Shown here: positions 53,399 through 63,028 of the stretch, in pieces
Layout: every line of letters starts with the position of its first letter
Numbering within the stretch: the stretch's first letter is position 1
Assembly: GCF_001583435.1 (NCBI RefSeq)
Contig: NZ_CP013251.1
Span: 3,361,215-3,425,214, forward strand
Reading direction: 5' to 3'
DNA from: Endozoicomonas montiporae CL-33
GTDB taxonomy: Bacteria; Pseudomonadota; Gammaproteobacteria; Pseudomonadales; Endozoicomonadaceae
Length of the DNA: 64,000 bases
Program-made: the position numbers and the translations under genes
The notes under the pieces: model-generated
The model's input: only the letters and a program-made list of their open reading frames with translations
Database searches by the model: none
What the model was told of the DNA's origin: nothing

Positions 53399-55180
53399 TT
53401 AGTGACTGGTTGCAGACGCCGGGTCACGACGGATACGAATGTTCAGATCGCGCAGCTGAGTGCCGTCTACTTCGCCCGGAGCCTGAGTCAGAACACAGGC
53501 AGCAGACTGGGTTTTCGGGAAAGCAATCACTTCACGAATGTTGTCAGTACCACAGATCAGCATCACCAGACGGTCCAGACCAAAGGCCAGACCCGCGTGC
53601 GGTGGCGCACCGTACTTCAGAGCGTCCAGCAGGAAGCCGAACTTCTCGCGCTGCTCTTCTTCTTCGATATCCAGCACGTTGAAGACAGCCTGCTGCATCT
53701 CTTCACGGTGAATACGAACGGAACCACCGCCCACTTCGTAACCATTGATGACCATATCGTAAGCACGGGACAGAGCAGTAGCCGGATTAGCAGCCAGCTC
53801 TTCCGCTGTGCAAGTAGGTGCGGTGAACGGGTGGTGCAGAGCAGTCAGTTTGCCTTCGTCGGTTTCCTCAAACATTGGGAAATCAACCACCCACAGAGGC
53901 GCCCATTCCTTGGTGTACAGATTCAGGTCTTCACCCAGCTTGCAGCGCAGCGCGCCCAGAGCTTCGTTTACCACCTTCTCTTTGTCTGCACCGAAGAATA
54001 CGATGTCGCCGTTCTTGGCATCCAGACGTTCCATAATCTGCATGGTAACGTCGTCACCCAGGAACTTGATGATTGGAGACTGCAGGCCGTTTGCGCCATT
54101 TTCAATCTCGTTCACCTTGATCCATGCCAGACCTTTGGCACCGTAGATGCTCACGAACTTGGTGTAGTCGTCGATCTGCTTACGGGACAGTTCAGCACCG
54201 CCTGGTACTTTCAACGCCGCAACACGACCTTTCGGATCTTCAGCCGGGCCTTTGAAGACTTTGAACTCAACAGAAGCCATCAGGTCAGCCACGTCTACCA
54301 GTTCCAGCGGGATACGCAGGTCCGGCTTGTCGGAACCGTAACGGCTCATGGCTTCAGCGTATGGCATGTGCGGGAATTCGCCCAGCTCGATGTCACGAAC
54401 CTGCTTGAATACCTTCTTCACCATGTCTTCAGTGATACCCATTACACCGGCTTCATCCATAAAGGATGTTTCGATATCGATCTGGGTGAATTCCGGCTGA
54501 CGGTCAGCACGCAGGTCTTCGTCACGGAAGCACTTAACGATCTGGTAGTAACGGTCAAAACCGGACACCATCAGCAGCTGCTTGAACAGCTGCGGAGACT
54601 GAGGCAGTGCGAAGAACTTACCTTCGTGAGTACGGCTTGGTACCAGGTAGTCACGGGCACCTTCAGGGGTGGCACGGGTCAGAACCGGCGTTTCTACGTC
54701 CAGGAAACCTTCACCGTCCATGAAAGAACGAACAGCACTCGTGACCTTACTACGCAGAATCAGTTTTTCCTGCATTTCAGGACGACGCAGGTCGATGAAA
54801 CGGTGCTTCAGTCGAACGTCTTCACCTACATCGGTGTAGCCTTCAATCTGGAACGGAGGTGTCTGGGCTTCGTTCAGGACTTCAACCTGTTTGCCCAGCA
54901 CTTCGATCTCACCGGTGCTCATGTTGGTGTTAACAGTGCCTTCCGGACGCGGACGCACCAGACCGGTGATTTTCAGAACGTATTCGCTACGGGCTTTATC
55001 CGCCAGTGCAAACGCTTCTTCAGTGTCAGGGTCGATAACGACCTGGGCGGTACCTTCACGGTCACGCATATCCAGGAAGATAACACCACCATGGTCGCGG
55101 CGGCGGTGTACCCATCCACACAGGGTCACTTCCTGCCCGTTATGGGAGAGATTCAGTTCGCCGCAATAATGGCTGCGCAT
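53399..55180 (-). CDS. aspS: Aspartyl-tRNA synthetase
   Basis: Class II synthetase, 593 residues versus 590 in E. coli. The N-terminal OB fold ([20 protein letters not shown]), motif 2 [18 protein letters not shown] and motif 3 [16 protein letters not shown] are clear, plus the GAD insertion domain of bacterial AspRS. ATG 55180 fits the family; the frame is open another 58 codons upstream, overlapping fmdB, but that stretch is not conserved. A 631-codon open frame on the opposite strand is a base-composition shadow. Confidence 0.95.
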   Translation of the reverse strand: MRSHYCGELNLSHNGQEVTLCGWVHRRRDHGGVIFLDMRDREGTAQVVIDPDTEEAFALADKARSEYVLKITGLVRPRPEGTVNTNMSTGEIEVLGKQVEVLNEAQTPPFQIEGYTDVGEDVRLKHRFIDLRRPEMQEKLILRSKVTSAVRSFMDGEGFLDVETPVLTRATPEGARDYLVPSRTHEGKFFALPQSPQLFKQLLMVSGFDRYYQIVKCFRDEDLRADRQPEFTQIDIETSFMDEAGVMGITEDMVKKVFKQVRDIELGEFPHMPYAEAMSRYGSDKPDLRIPLELVDVADLMASVEFKVFKGPAEDPKGRVAALKVPGGAELSRKQIDDYTKFVSIYGAKGLAWIKVNEIENGANGLQSPIIKFLGDDVTMQIMERLDAKNGDIVFFGADKEKVVNEALGALRCKLGEDLNLYTKEWAPLWVVDFPMFEETDEGKLTALHHPFTAPTCTAEELAANPATALSRAYDMVINGYEVGGGSVRIHREEMQQAVFNVLDIEEEEQREKFGFLLDALKYGAPPHAGLAFGLDRLVMLICGTDNIREVIAFPKTQSAACVLTQAPGEVDGTQLRDLNIRIRRDPASATSH

Positions 55181-55259
55181 AACATACCTCGAAACAGGGA
55201 TTTTCAGTTCGAATTCAACAGGGCTTGAGGGAGGCACAACCCCTGAGGCTATAAAAAAG

Positions 55260-55532
55260 TTAATGACTTGTCGCAGGACAAGAACCGCAAGAGCTTCCGG
55301 AGTCCTTGCTGGGGCAATGATTGTCGCTGGAAGAGAGGTTCTTTTTTCTGCCACCCTTGAAGTCAGTTTCGTACCAGCCGCCGCCTTTCAGACGAAAGCT
55401 TGGGGCACTCAGCAGTTTTTTCAGCGTTGACTCACCACAGTCGCCACAGTCCGTCAGCGGTGCATCGCTGAATTTCTGTATCGCTTCGGTCACTTCTCCG
55501 CAGTTTTCGCACTGATATTCGTAGATCGGCAT
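55260..55532 (-). CDS. FmdB-family zinc-ribbon protein
   Basis: A 90-residue protein with a typical N-terminal zinc ribbon [12 protein letters not shown], followed by [26 protein letters not shown]. The Cys-rich C-terminus (SCGSCP) is less conserved. Function is unestablished (FmdB was named from formamidase regulation). It is located just upstream of aspS, a common arrangement in gammaproteobacteria. Confidence 0.88.
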   Translation of the reverse strand: MPIYEYQCENCGEVTEAIQKFSDAPLTDCGDCGESTLKKLLSAPSFRLKGGGWYETDFKGGRKKNLSSSDNHCPSKDSGSSCGSCPATSH

Positions 55533-55634
55533 TGATCCTCAGCATCCTTCGCTTGCCACTATCAAAACCGATGCATTATACCTGAAACGCGTTTTTTCAC
55601 CAGACTGACGGGCAGGAATGAGAGAAAGGCTTTA

Positions 55635-56339
55635 TCAACGATCGAGTATCATGAAAATAGCCGGAAACGCCTCAACAGGCCCCACGGATTGTTTGCAGAC
55701 AACATTCCAGCCAGAGGAACGGACAATATCCAGCCAGCTATCTTCCGTTTCAGGGTAATCATACTGCCGAATGTGGGTCATAATGTGGGGCAACCAGTCT
55801 GAGCGAACGCCTTGCCCTACAAAGTATTGCTCCATGATATTGGTGTAATCATTAAACGACTGCCCTTCATGAATCATGATATCTGCCAGCACAAAACTGC
55901 ACTCACCGGAAACCTGCTGGTATAGATTTGAAAAGAATTGTCGTTTCTGCTGCTCATCACCATGATGCACAGCAAAAGCACTATAGATAAGATCGGAAGA
56001 GCAAGAAACCTGCGGCATACCCAGAAACAGATCCTGGCAGAATTGCCGGTATTTGATCCTGTTGCTTTCAAGCAGTCGTTGCGCCATAGACAATGCATTT
56101 TCAGCCAGATCAATACCAAAGTAATAATCCAGTTGAACTGAATGGGTCAGTTCAGGAATTAACAAACTGTTTCCACAGCCAAAATCAGTCAGGGTGACTG
56201 ATGAATCTTTATACCGGTCCTGAATAAATGACCTGGCAGCGACAAGTATCTCACGGAGCCCCATCAGGTTGTTCTCAACCAACCATTGATAGGCGCTCCA
56301 CCGATCTTTGAAAACGGAAGTGACTTCATCGCCAGACAT
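55635..56339 (-). CDS. SAM-dependent methyltransferase
   Basis: A 234-residue class I methyltransferase. Motif I is TDFGCGNSLL (residues 51-60), the following acidic strand end is FGIDLAENALSMA, and a motif-IV region is CSSDLIYSAFAVHHG. The substrate is not identifiable. It lies between fmdB and a palindromic repeat, on the same strand as the type III secretion chaperone operon, but there is no evidence of co-transcription with it. Confidence 0.8.
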   Translation of the reverse strand: MSGDEVTSVFKDRWSAYQWLVENNLMGLREILVAARSFIQDRYKDSSVTLTDFGCGNSLLIPELTHSVQLDYYFGIDLAENALSMAQRLLESNRIKYRQFCQDLFLGMPQVSCSSDLIYSAFAVHHGDEQQKRQFFSNLYQQVSGECSFVLADIMIHEGQSFNDYTNIMEQYFVGQGVRSDWLPHIMTHIRQYDYPETEDSWLDIVRSSGWNVVCKQSVGPVEAFPAIFMILDR

Positions 56340-56419
56340 AAAAAATGAACCTGTTAACCCTGATGCTGCAATGAATGTAGCAGAAGAATCAGGATCAACA
56401 GGTCGAACAGTCAGATGTT

Positions 56420-56586
56420 CTTAGAAGCTGTTCATGATCTTTGAGGAAAGCGAAAATGGTGAGAAATTGTTGCTGTTTTTTGATCTCATGAGGCGCGTAG
56501 CGGTGCTACGCAACGAATGAGATCAAAAAACAGGGGCAATTTATCGACATTTGCAGCCCTCAATAAGATCGTGAACAGCTTCTTAG
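56420..56586. repeat. Palindromic MITE-like element of about 167 bp
   Basis: The 22-bp termini are inverted copies with two mismatches (AGAAGCTGTTCATGATCTT on the left, AGAAGCTGTTCACGATCTT from the right). The centre is itself a palindrome: TGATCTCAT...CGTAGC-GGT-GCTACG...ATGAGATCA. Inside there is no gene. The right end contains the TAA stop of the neighbouring secreted-protein gene. Single termini of the same family are seen at 5685 and, weakly, at 20233. Confidence 0.8.
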
Positions 56587-58154
56587 ACAGGGTTTCTGCG
56601 ACTAATGCTGGCTTCAGCCTCCTTGGCCTCATCCAGTGATTTTGCTGTTTCTTCCGGAATGGAAGCAAAGTCCTGAAGTGCATCGGCTACGTTCTGTGTC
56701 TTAAGCTGCTCTGTCCTTGCAACAGTTTCCAAACCCTCTTCCAGATGATCTTCTTTGGCTTCCTGCGTTGCCTCTCCCTGCTCCATCTGCGCCTGCAGCC
56801 ACAGACCGGCATAAATCAGAGGGTTCTTCGCCCCCTCAAGGGACAAGTTGTCACCTGCAAAAGTAGAAGCGGCAGGATTCGTCCGTTCCTCTTCCGACAA
56901 CTCATCAACAGGCTCTTTCAGGGCACTCTGGAGAACAATCGCCAGCCCCTCATCGAATGGAGGACGATCCGTTGGAACAGGCTCAGCGGCAAGCTCATCC
57001 CATGTTTTCCCCTGCAAATCTTCCAGTGCCGATTGCAGCTTGTCGAAATCAATGCTGCCAAACACAGCTTTTAATACGGCAGCTTCCCGGGGAGGAAGGA
57101 AAGTCAGTTCAGATTCATACAAAGCACTTTCCTGAACTTTATCCAGTTGTTGTGCCTCTTGCCTCAGCGTCGTCTTATCAATATCTTTTGACAAATCATT
57201 TTGCGCTTTTTTACGCATCTCTTCACGATAAGCTTCCTGACTGACCTCTCTGGCAGCCTCTTTCGCTTCGCCTAATTTATCTTCGCCGGTGTAGAGTGCT
57301 TCATTGTCAAAACGCTGCCTGACACGACTGACCAAGCTGCCGACATTAACCAGTTTCTCCTGAACAACATCGAGAGCCCTCTGAAAAGACATAACGACAG
57401 CCCTATCAACGACATTAAGGGCCTGGAGCTCTTTTAAACCCTCCTGCAGGGCAGCAATCCCGTTTCCTGCATTGGCAATTTGGTAATCAAGCAACGAAAG
57501 TTCATTTGCAAGCCTGGTAATGTCACCAAAGGGATTGGCTATGGAGGCAAGATTGGCAACAGAAGCTTGTGCCTGCATAAGATTAGCCAACTGGGCTTCT
57601 TTCATGGTTTTACTAAGCAGGCTTTGGGCCAAGTCACTCGAATAGTCCTTGAGCTGGTTATTTTTGTTCTGAATACTTTCCTGACGCAGCTTGATTCGTT
57701 CCTGAATGGCAAGGGCTTCTTTTGCCTTGTCCGTTTTTGCTGACTGAGCCTGCTGATTATTGTTGAATGCCTGACCGATTGACTGCATGGAAGAAATGGC
57801 CACCAGCTCATCAACAAAGCTTTTGATCATTAAGAACAGTGAATCAGTATCGTTCAGATAAACATCGGAAGCATCGATTTGCAGATTATTCGTTATATTA
57901 CTCAGCCGTGCATCAATCTCGGCAGAAATTGACTGGCTGGTTAAATCTCCGATACTAACCGTTGTGTCCTCAGGCTCGGGAAGATTGCCTGCTACATTTG
58001 CAGGGGCTGAAGAACCACCGGAATTACTGGACACAGAACTAGCACCGCTGTAGCCCTGCGAAACCTGATTTGCCGGAATAGCTACACCAGACTGACTGTT
58101 GGCCGGAACCTGATTGCTACTACTGACCCCACCCCCCGGGTTGACTGAGTTCAT
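56583..58154 (-). CDS. Probable type III secretion substrate/translocator-like protein
   Basis: A 523-residue protein without homology I can name. The first ~60 residues are Ser/Gly/Asn/Pro-rich and disordered, typical of secreted type III substrates. Residues ~75-320 are helical with long coiled-coil character (KAKEALAIQERIKLRQESIQ). The rest is acidic and helical. Its gene starts five bases after a SycD-type chaperone gene, and the AAGGAG site lies in the chaperone's 3' end, so the two are coupled; SycD-type chaperones bind translocators. No strong membrane helix is visible, which argues against a standard YopB-like pore former. The stop codon lies in the adjacent repeat. Confidence 0.6.
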   Translation of the reverse strand: MNSVNPGGGVSSSNQVPANSQSGVAIPANQVSQGYSGASSVSSNSGGSSAPANVAGNLPEPEDTTVSIGDLTSQSISAEIDARLSNITNNLQIDASDVYLNDTDSLFLMIKSFVDELVAISSMQSIGQAFNNNQQAQSAKTDKAKEALAIQERIKLRQESIQNKNNQLKDYSSDLAQSLLSKTMKEAQLANLMQAQASVANLASIANPFGDITRLANELSLLDYQIANAGNGIAALQEGLKELQALNVVDRAVVMSFQRALDVVQEKLVNVGSLVSRVRQRFDNEALYTGEDKLGEAKEAAREVSQEAYREEMRKKAQNDLSKDIDKTTLRQEAQQLDKVQESALYESELTFLPPREAAVLKAVFGSIDFDKLQSALEDLQGKTWDELAAEPVPTDRPPFDEGLAIVLQSALKEPVDELSEEERTNPAASTFAGDNLSLEGAKNPLIYAGLWLQAQMEQGEATQEAKEDHLEEGLETVARTEQLKTQNVADALQDFASIPEETAKSLDEAKEAEASISRRNPV

Positions 58155-58159
58155 ATTGC

Positions 58160-58660
58160 TTAACTCCTTCCTGACTGATTCAGCAGATAATGTTTTAGTT
58201 GTTTTGCCTGTTTTCTTTCCTCATTCCAATCTTTACTGACGTTGAGCCTTTTAATGGCTTCAGCCAAGGCTTTTTTAGCCAGTTTGCGATTTTTAAGGCT
58301 GATGAAACATTCCGTCATACACAGAGACGGTCTGGGGTCCTGCTTATCCAGACGTTCCGCATAGGACAGAGCCGGAACAGCATCTGCATAGTGCTTGAGC
58401 TGATATAAACAATAACCAATGGCAAGAAAATAGCGGGCATTCCAGTGATCCAGCATTGCAAGGTAACGAAACACCCTGAGAGCCTCTGCGTACTGACCGA
58501 TATCAAAATGACCATAGCCCACTGAATATATAGCTTCCATCTGCTCAGAATTCACCTTTCTGAGTTTACCCAGAGTTCCACCGTACTTTAAATAAGATAA
58601 CCATTCATCAGTGCTGGCTTCAGCTGCTGTTGGTTTGTCACCAGAGACCGGCCTTTCCAT
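58160..58660 (-). CDS. SycD/LcrH-type (class II) type III secretion chaperone
   Basis: A 166-residue TPR protein. The pattern VNSEQMEAIYSVGYGHFDIG, QYAEALRVFRYLAMLDHWNA, RYFLAIGYCLYQLKHYADAV and KQDPRPSLCMTECFISLKNR follows the three-TPR arrangement of SycD/LcrH/IpgC, cytosolic chaperones for translocator proteins. Length matches. It is the first of a two-gene operon, with a GATAAGG site near the ATG. No other type III gene is in the window. Confidence 0.85.
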   Translation of the reverse strand: MERPVSGDKPTAAEASTDEWLSYLKYGGTLGKLRKVNSEQMEAIYSVGYGHFDIGQYAEALRVFRYLAMLDHWNARYFLAIGYCLYQLKHYADAVPALSYAERLDKQDPRPSLCMTECFISLKNRKLAKKALAEAIKRLNVSKDWNEERKQAKQLKHYLLNQSGRS

Positions 58661-58921
58661 GCCTTATCCCCACAATTGCGTTTTCCTGCTGTTATTCAAC
58701 TTATTATAAACATTCGTAATTTAGGGTGGTTTAGCCATTAGTCCGACTTAGCAAAATAATAAGAAGCAAGAGAATTATTTTTTATTCTTTAAGGTAATTT
58801 GCAAAAAATCAGATCACTGTTTTACTGAATCACTCATATGCCAAAATCACTAACACACGGGCGGCGATAACATTAATCAAAAAATAATGACGCGCCCGCT
58901 CTAATCAGGGAGCACTTCTCA

Positions 58922-60406
58922 ATGAAACTTGCCGTTTCATCTACGACAAGTACCGTGGTTCTTCTTACCGCCCTAAGTCCACTCGCTTCGGTTTCGGCAA
59001 AGGCTGATGATGCATTGATCGACCCCGAAAGCAACGATCATCACCTGTCCCTGAAACTGAGAAATTATTTTCAGGATCGCCAGCTTCAGGATTTCAGCAA
59101 GTACTACTATGAACCATCTGCCGTTCAGCCACCCAGAAAAGTAAAAACGCACAACAAACAGCAAGCCTGGGGACAGGGTCTTGAACTGAATTTTGAATCG
59201 GCCTGGCTGGGCGACCGTACTTATGGTCTCGGAATTGATGCATCGTTTTATGGCGGTGTAAAGCTGATAGGCAGCGATGATGAATATGGCACCACCATAC
59301 TCAAAGAAGAGCCTCCCGTCTTTAATCCACACAAAGGGCTTTATACCGGTAAACAGGACAGCTATGGCAAACCGGGGCAGCTTTATCTGAAAGGCTTTGC
59401 CGGTCAGGACAGAATGAATATCAGGGGCAAGGCAGGGTGGATTCCCATTGAAAAACCCCTGTTGCATACTCATTACCGTTTAACGCCTACCCGCTTTCAG
59501 GGAGCCATGGCTGAAGCCGAGCTGGGTGATTTTGAACTTTACGGTGCCTGGACCGACCGGGTTTCCATTCACAACCACGACAAAATGGAAAAGTTCACCA
59601 GCCTGAAACCCGGTAAAGAGGGGCGGGATAAGCAGTTCGAAGCCATCGATCACATTTACACGCTGGGCGGCTCTTACAACCATGAATCGGGTCTGGGTTC
59701 AGATCTGGCCTATGCCGAAAGCGAGTCTTACCTGAAACTGTATCATGCCAACCTGAACTACACGTTTTCACTCAGTGAACAGACTTCTCTGCTTCTGGAA
59801 GGACAATATTACAAGGGTCAGGAAAACGGTAACAAATGGAAATCCGACAGCAAAACCTATGGTGGTTTTGATAAAGATGCCAACCTGTACAATTTCAATG
59901 CCAGGCTGACCTTCGACATGCTGTCTTTCATGGCTTCATACAGTCAGGTGGAAGCGAAAAAGAACGGCGCTCTGGGCGAGTTTGATTACCATCTGGCCTA
60001 CGACTCGGCTCGTGACTTTGATGATCTGGGCTACCGTACCAAACGTCAGATTTCCAGTTTCAATCATAATGGCGAATCCGTCTGGCAGGCAGGCGTTTCC
60101 TATGCCTTTGATAACCTGGGGCTGCCCGGTTTATCCATGGGCTACACCTACACAGCCGGCAAGGACATAGAAGCCACCAACAAACCCGAATACACGGATA
60201 AATACAAAGAAAATGAACACAATGTAAAACTGGGCTATGCCTTCCAGCAAAAAGCCCTCAAAGGACTCAGTGTCACAGTACTCTATGCTCAGCACGAAGG
60301 TGATAAAGAATTAAGCGAAATGAAAAATGAAAACAAGAAAGACTACCGCTATGAAGGAAAAACAGACCTGAGAGTCTTTGTTGATTACACCCTCAGCGTC
60401 TTTTAA
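58922..60406 (+). CDS. OprD-family outer-membrane porin (first copy)
   Basis: A 494-residue outer-membrane beta-barrel. It has a signal peptide (LLTALSPLASVSAKA), an OprD-like N-terminus (LSLKLRNYFQDRQLQDF), many alternating amphipathic strands, and the C-terminal aromatic residue (VDYTLSVF) needed for BAM recognition. OprD porins admit amino acids, small peptides or aromatic/aliphatic acids; here the substrate is unknown. A second OprD-like gene follows in the same direction after 241 bp. Confidence 0.82.
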   Translation: MKLAVSSTTSTVVLLTALSPLASVSAKADDALIDPESNDHHLSLKLRNYFQDRQLQDFSKYYYEPSAVQPPRKVKTHNKQQAWGQGLELNFESAWLGDRTYGLGIDASFYGGVKLIGSDDEYGTTILKEEPPVFNPHKGLYTGKQDSYGKPGQLYLKGFAGQDRMNIRGKAGWIPIEKPLLHTHYRLTPTRFQGAMAEAELGDFELYGAWTDRVSIHNHDKMEKFTSLKPGKEGRDKQFEAIDHIYTLGGSYNHESGLGSDLAYAESESYLKLYHANLNYTFSLSEQTSLLLEGQYYKGQENGNKWKSDSKTYGGFDKDANLYNFNARLTFDMLSFMASYSQVEAKKNGALGEFDYHLAYDSARDFDDLGYRTKRQISSFNHNGESVWQAGVSYAFDNLGLPGLSMGYTYTAGKDIEATNKPEYTDKYKENEHNVKLGYAFQQKALKGLSVTVLYAQHEGDKELSEMKNENKKDYRYEGKTDLRVFVDYTLSVF

Positions 60407-60647
60407 GCCACCCCTGACTCAGGCATGGAAGCCTGATTGAACACTTTAACAATTCACCTTCCGAACTTCCCCCCCAACACTTAATATCTATAACATTTTT
60501 TTCATTTAGCGGTTGCAATTTGTACGATGGTTGTAGAGAATCTTCGATGACCCTATGGGGAGATTCGATGTACTTCACCTGAGAGCTGTATAAACCGGTG
60601 AAGGAATCAGGGTCACGAATAGAATAAACACAGCAAGGAACAACACA
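60407..60647 (+). promoter_or_regulatory. Inter-porin region with hairpin
   Basis: At 60538-60566 GAATCT...AGATTC encloses CCCTATGGG, giving a two-tier hairpin about 80 bp before the second porin start. It could be an attenuator, an operator or part of the mRNA leader. No coding sequence is seen. Confidence 0.4.
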
Positions 60648-61946
60648 ATGAAACTCACAAGACTGAGCGCACTCAGCGCCGCTGTCATGCTGGCAACTAC
60701 TGCCCAGGCTAACTCTTTTGTTGATGACTCCAGCCTGAATATCGAACTTCGTAATCATTTCCACGAACGAGGCAGTAAGCAAAAGAATAATCACGATGAT
60801 TCAAGCTCTCAGTGGGCTCAGGCAATCAGGGCTGACTACTCCTCTGGCTATTTCGAAAATATTGTTGGAATCGATATCAATGCTTATTACGCATTAAAAC
60901 TGGGCGCATCCAATATTGATAGCAACACTAATCCCGGCGTTCTTCCAGTGGATACGAAAGGAGACTCCAGCAGCTATGGAAAAACTGGCTACGCCATCAA
61001 ATTCAACCTGATGGATAATGGTGTCGCCAAGTATGGCCGCATGCAGCTTGACACTCCACTTATCAATGATTCTGACAGCCGTGCCCTGCCCAGCATGACA
61101 GAAGCTTTTTATGCCGACTATAACTACATGGGTTTAAGTGTCTTTGGTGTTTGGGCAACCAAGGGCAATGCTAAGACCAGAGCTGGTTACGACAAATATC
61201 AAACCATTGATGACAAAGCAAAAATCAATGATGAAGCTGTTAAATCATTTGGTGGCTCATACGACTTCGGTAATGGGCTTGACCTTAGTGCCGCTTATGC
61301 CCAACAAGAAGACTTTGCAAAAAAATACTTAACTGAAGTGAATTATGCAGCCTCTGTTGGTGAAGTTGATTTATCCGCAGGTGCTCAGTATGGGCAAGTA
61401 GCTTCAGATGGTTTAATGAATGACCTTTTAAAAGCTAACAGCCTTGACAAGAAAATGAGTGCATGGGGTGTAAAGGTCGGTGCAGAAGTAGCTCAGGCTT
61501 CCTTCGGGTTGGCGTATACTAAAGTTAAGAAAAACGATATCTCACTCAGAGTTGACGGAGAAGAGCTTTTATCAGACTCATACGCCATTGGCTGGATGGG
61601 TGGTAGCGATGATACCGGATATTTTGGCTACAACTCCATACAGTACAGTGATTTCAACAAGAACGGGCAGAAAGCTATTGGCCTGAGTGCAGGCTATGAC
61701 TTCACTGGCCTTGTAGATGGTCTGAGTGCTAATGCTGTTTATGTCACTTCTGACTATAAAACTACGGATGGAAAGACACTCGATGAGAAAGAGTACAACC
61801 TCAGCCTGAAATACGCAGTTCCACAAATTGAAGGCCTGACTGCACAGCTGAGATATGCTAAAAATACAGCCGAAAATAATGGGCAGAAAGACACCGTTGT
61901 CAAAGACACCCGCTTCATCGTGAAGTACAACATCGCCGTATTCTAA
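60648..61946 (+). CDS. OprD-family outer-membrane porin (second copy)
   Basis: A 432-residue beta-barrel with signal peptide (LSALSAAVMLATTAQA), N-terminal SLNIELRNHFHERG equivalent to the start of the first porin, many TYN/YDF-rich strands, and the terminal phenylalanine (KYNIAVF). It is about 60 residues shorter than the upstream porin and diverged, so the two are old paralogues rather than a recent duplication. The substrate is not identifiable. Confidence 0.82.
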   Translation: MKLTRLSALSAAVMLATTAQANSFVDDSSLNIELRNHFHERGSKQKNNHDDSSSQWAQAIRADYSSGYFENIVGIDINAYYALKLGASNIDSNTNPGVLPVDTKGDSSSYGKTGYAIKFNLMDNGVAKYGRMQLDTPLINDSDSRALPSMTEAFYADYNYMGLSVFGVWATKGNAKTRAGYDKYQTIDDKAKINDEAVKSFGGSYDFGNGLDLSAAYAQQEDFAKKYLTEVNYAASVGEVDLSAGAQYGQVASDGLMNDLLKANSLDKKMSAWGVKVGAEVAQASFGLAYTKVKKNDISLRVDGEELLSDSYAIGWMGGSDDTGYFGYNSIQYSDFNKNGQKAIGLSAGYDFTGLVDGLSANAVYVTSDYKTTDGKTLDEKEYNLSLKYAVPQIEGLTAQLRYAKNTAENNGQKDTVVKDTRFIVKYNIAVF

Positions 61947-61979
61947 GTCCCTTGCTGTCGTTATTGCTGATTCAGCAAT

Positions 61980-61997
61980 CGGTGCCTTCGGGCACCA
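61980..61997 (+). terminator. UUCG-tetraloop hairpin after the second porin
   Basis: GGTGCC-TTCG-GGCACC, a very stable tetraloop hairpin 34 bp past the stop codon; probably protects or ends the porin mRNA, together with the following terminator. Confidence 0.6.
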
Positions 61998-62032
61998 CCC
62001 CTGCAGTAAAACACTGAAGTAAAAAACAACCA

Positions 62033-62065
62033 CAAAAAAGGGAGGCTAAAAACCTCCCTTTTGTT
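62033..62065. terminator. Bidirectional terminator between porin and HU-like gene
   Basis: Stem AAAAGGGAGG/CCTCCCTTTT with a loop of about 7 bases, A and T tracts on both sides, located between convergent genes. Confidence 0.88.
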
Positions 62066-62081
62066 TTGTCCGGATTAACAA

Positions 62082-62423
62082 CTAGGACAGAGCATACTCT
62101 TTCAGTTTCTTCAAAGGCCGCACCTTAACCTGAGTGGTGGCAGGCTTGGCCGGCACATCCATCAGTTCACCGGGACGGAAAGGATTGGGAACGCCTTTGC
62201 GGGCTTTCTGGGCGGGTTTTTTCTTGGTAACAATCTTTAACAGACCCGGAAGCGTAAACTCCCCACACCCCCGCTTTTTAATATGACGCTCAACGAGATG
62301 ACTGAGTTCATCAAAAACAGCCCCAACCTCCTTCTTGGTTAGCCCTGTATTATCAGCAATTTCAGAAATGATCTGGGTTTTGCTGTATCGATCCTTGATA
62401 GCTGCAGCTTTTTTACCTGCCAT
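62082..62423 (-). CDS. HU-family DNA-binding protein
   Basis: A 113-residue histone-like protein. It has the HU fold signatures YSKTQIISEIADNTGLTKKEVGAVFDEL and, in the arm region, GCGEFTLPGLLKIVTKKKPAQKARKG with the conserved NPF-like GVPNPFRPGE. Extra basic residues flank the core at both ends. It is not the standard 90-residue HU; it resembles the nucleoid-associated HU-like group of marine gammaproteobacteria. ATG 62423 has AGGAG nine bases upstream; the frame extends further without a better site. Confidence 0.88.
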   Translation of the reverse strand: MAGKKAAAIKDRYSKTQIISEIADNTGLTKKEVGAVFDELSHLVERHIKKRGCGEFTLPGLLKIVTKKKPAQKARKGVPNPFRPGELMDVPAKPATTQVKVRPLKKLKEYALS

Positions 62424-63028
62424 GCTGTTATTCTCCTGATGGTTATCCCTGTACAAACACTGCAGCACTCCACTGCAGTTAATTATCTGCCACTACACCA
62501 GGCTGATGTGATGCTGAGGAGAACCAAAACGCCTGTAAACAGTTATTCAGATCACCCCTCACTTTCTCTCTTCCTTTCTCTGAAAGCCTTATATACCAGT
62601 GTTTTTGCAGCTTTCAGGACATCTAAATCCACTATACCAACAGTATTTTTTATCTGCGAGCATTTTTTCAACAATTATTGATGACTCAAACTAAGACCTG
62701 CCAAGGCGTACAAAGGCATTGAGGTCAAAAACGTATCAGGTTACATTAACGAAAAAAGATGTAATAATTTGCCTTTAACTCAGGCTTTTTATGTTCTCTT
62801 ATTAATCAGGGGAACACACTGGAATAAAGCCTGATTGCCATTCAGGCTGATTAAAAAATAAGTACGTTGTTTTGCAGCATGAACAACCTGTTATCTGAAA
62901 CCCGCTTTTATTATTAACGGGTGTTTTTCCATACAGGCTCTGTTCAGACATTTTCAGTCTTTAACTATAACAACCTACAGGCGGATTCATGAGCTTTGTC
63001 ACCCGCCTGATATAAAAAGGGAACGGTC
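62424..63028. other. Intergenic stretch of 605 bp upstream of the cold-shock-domain gene
   Basis: No gene is supported. It holds hairpins AGCCTGA/TCAGGCT (62828-62848) followed by an A-rich stretch, and ACCCG/CGGGT followed by GTTTTT (62900-62926), which looks like a terminator although no gene precedes it on the plus strand. A small RNA or a long structured leader of the cold-shock gene would explain this. Confidence 0.5.

Noticed and set aside
53333..55228. A 631-codon open frame on the plus strand opposite aspS
   Set aside because: It lies fully antisense to a highly conserved gene; its Val/Gln/Phe-rich translation shows no family features and is a shadow of aspS codon usage.
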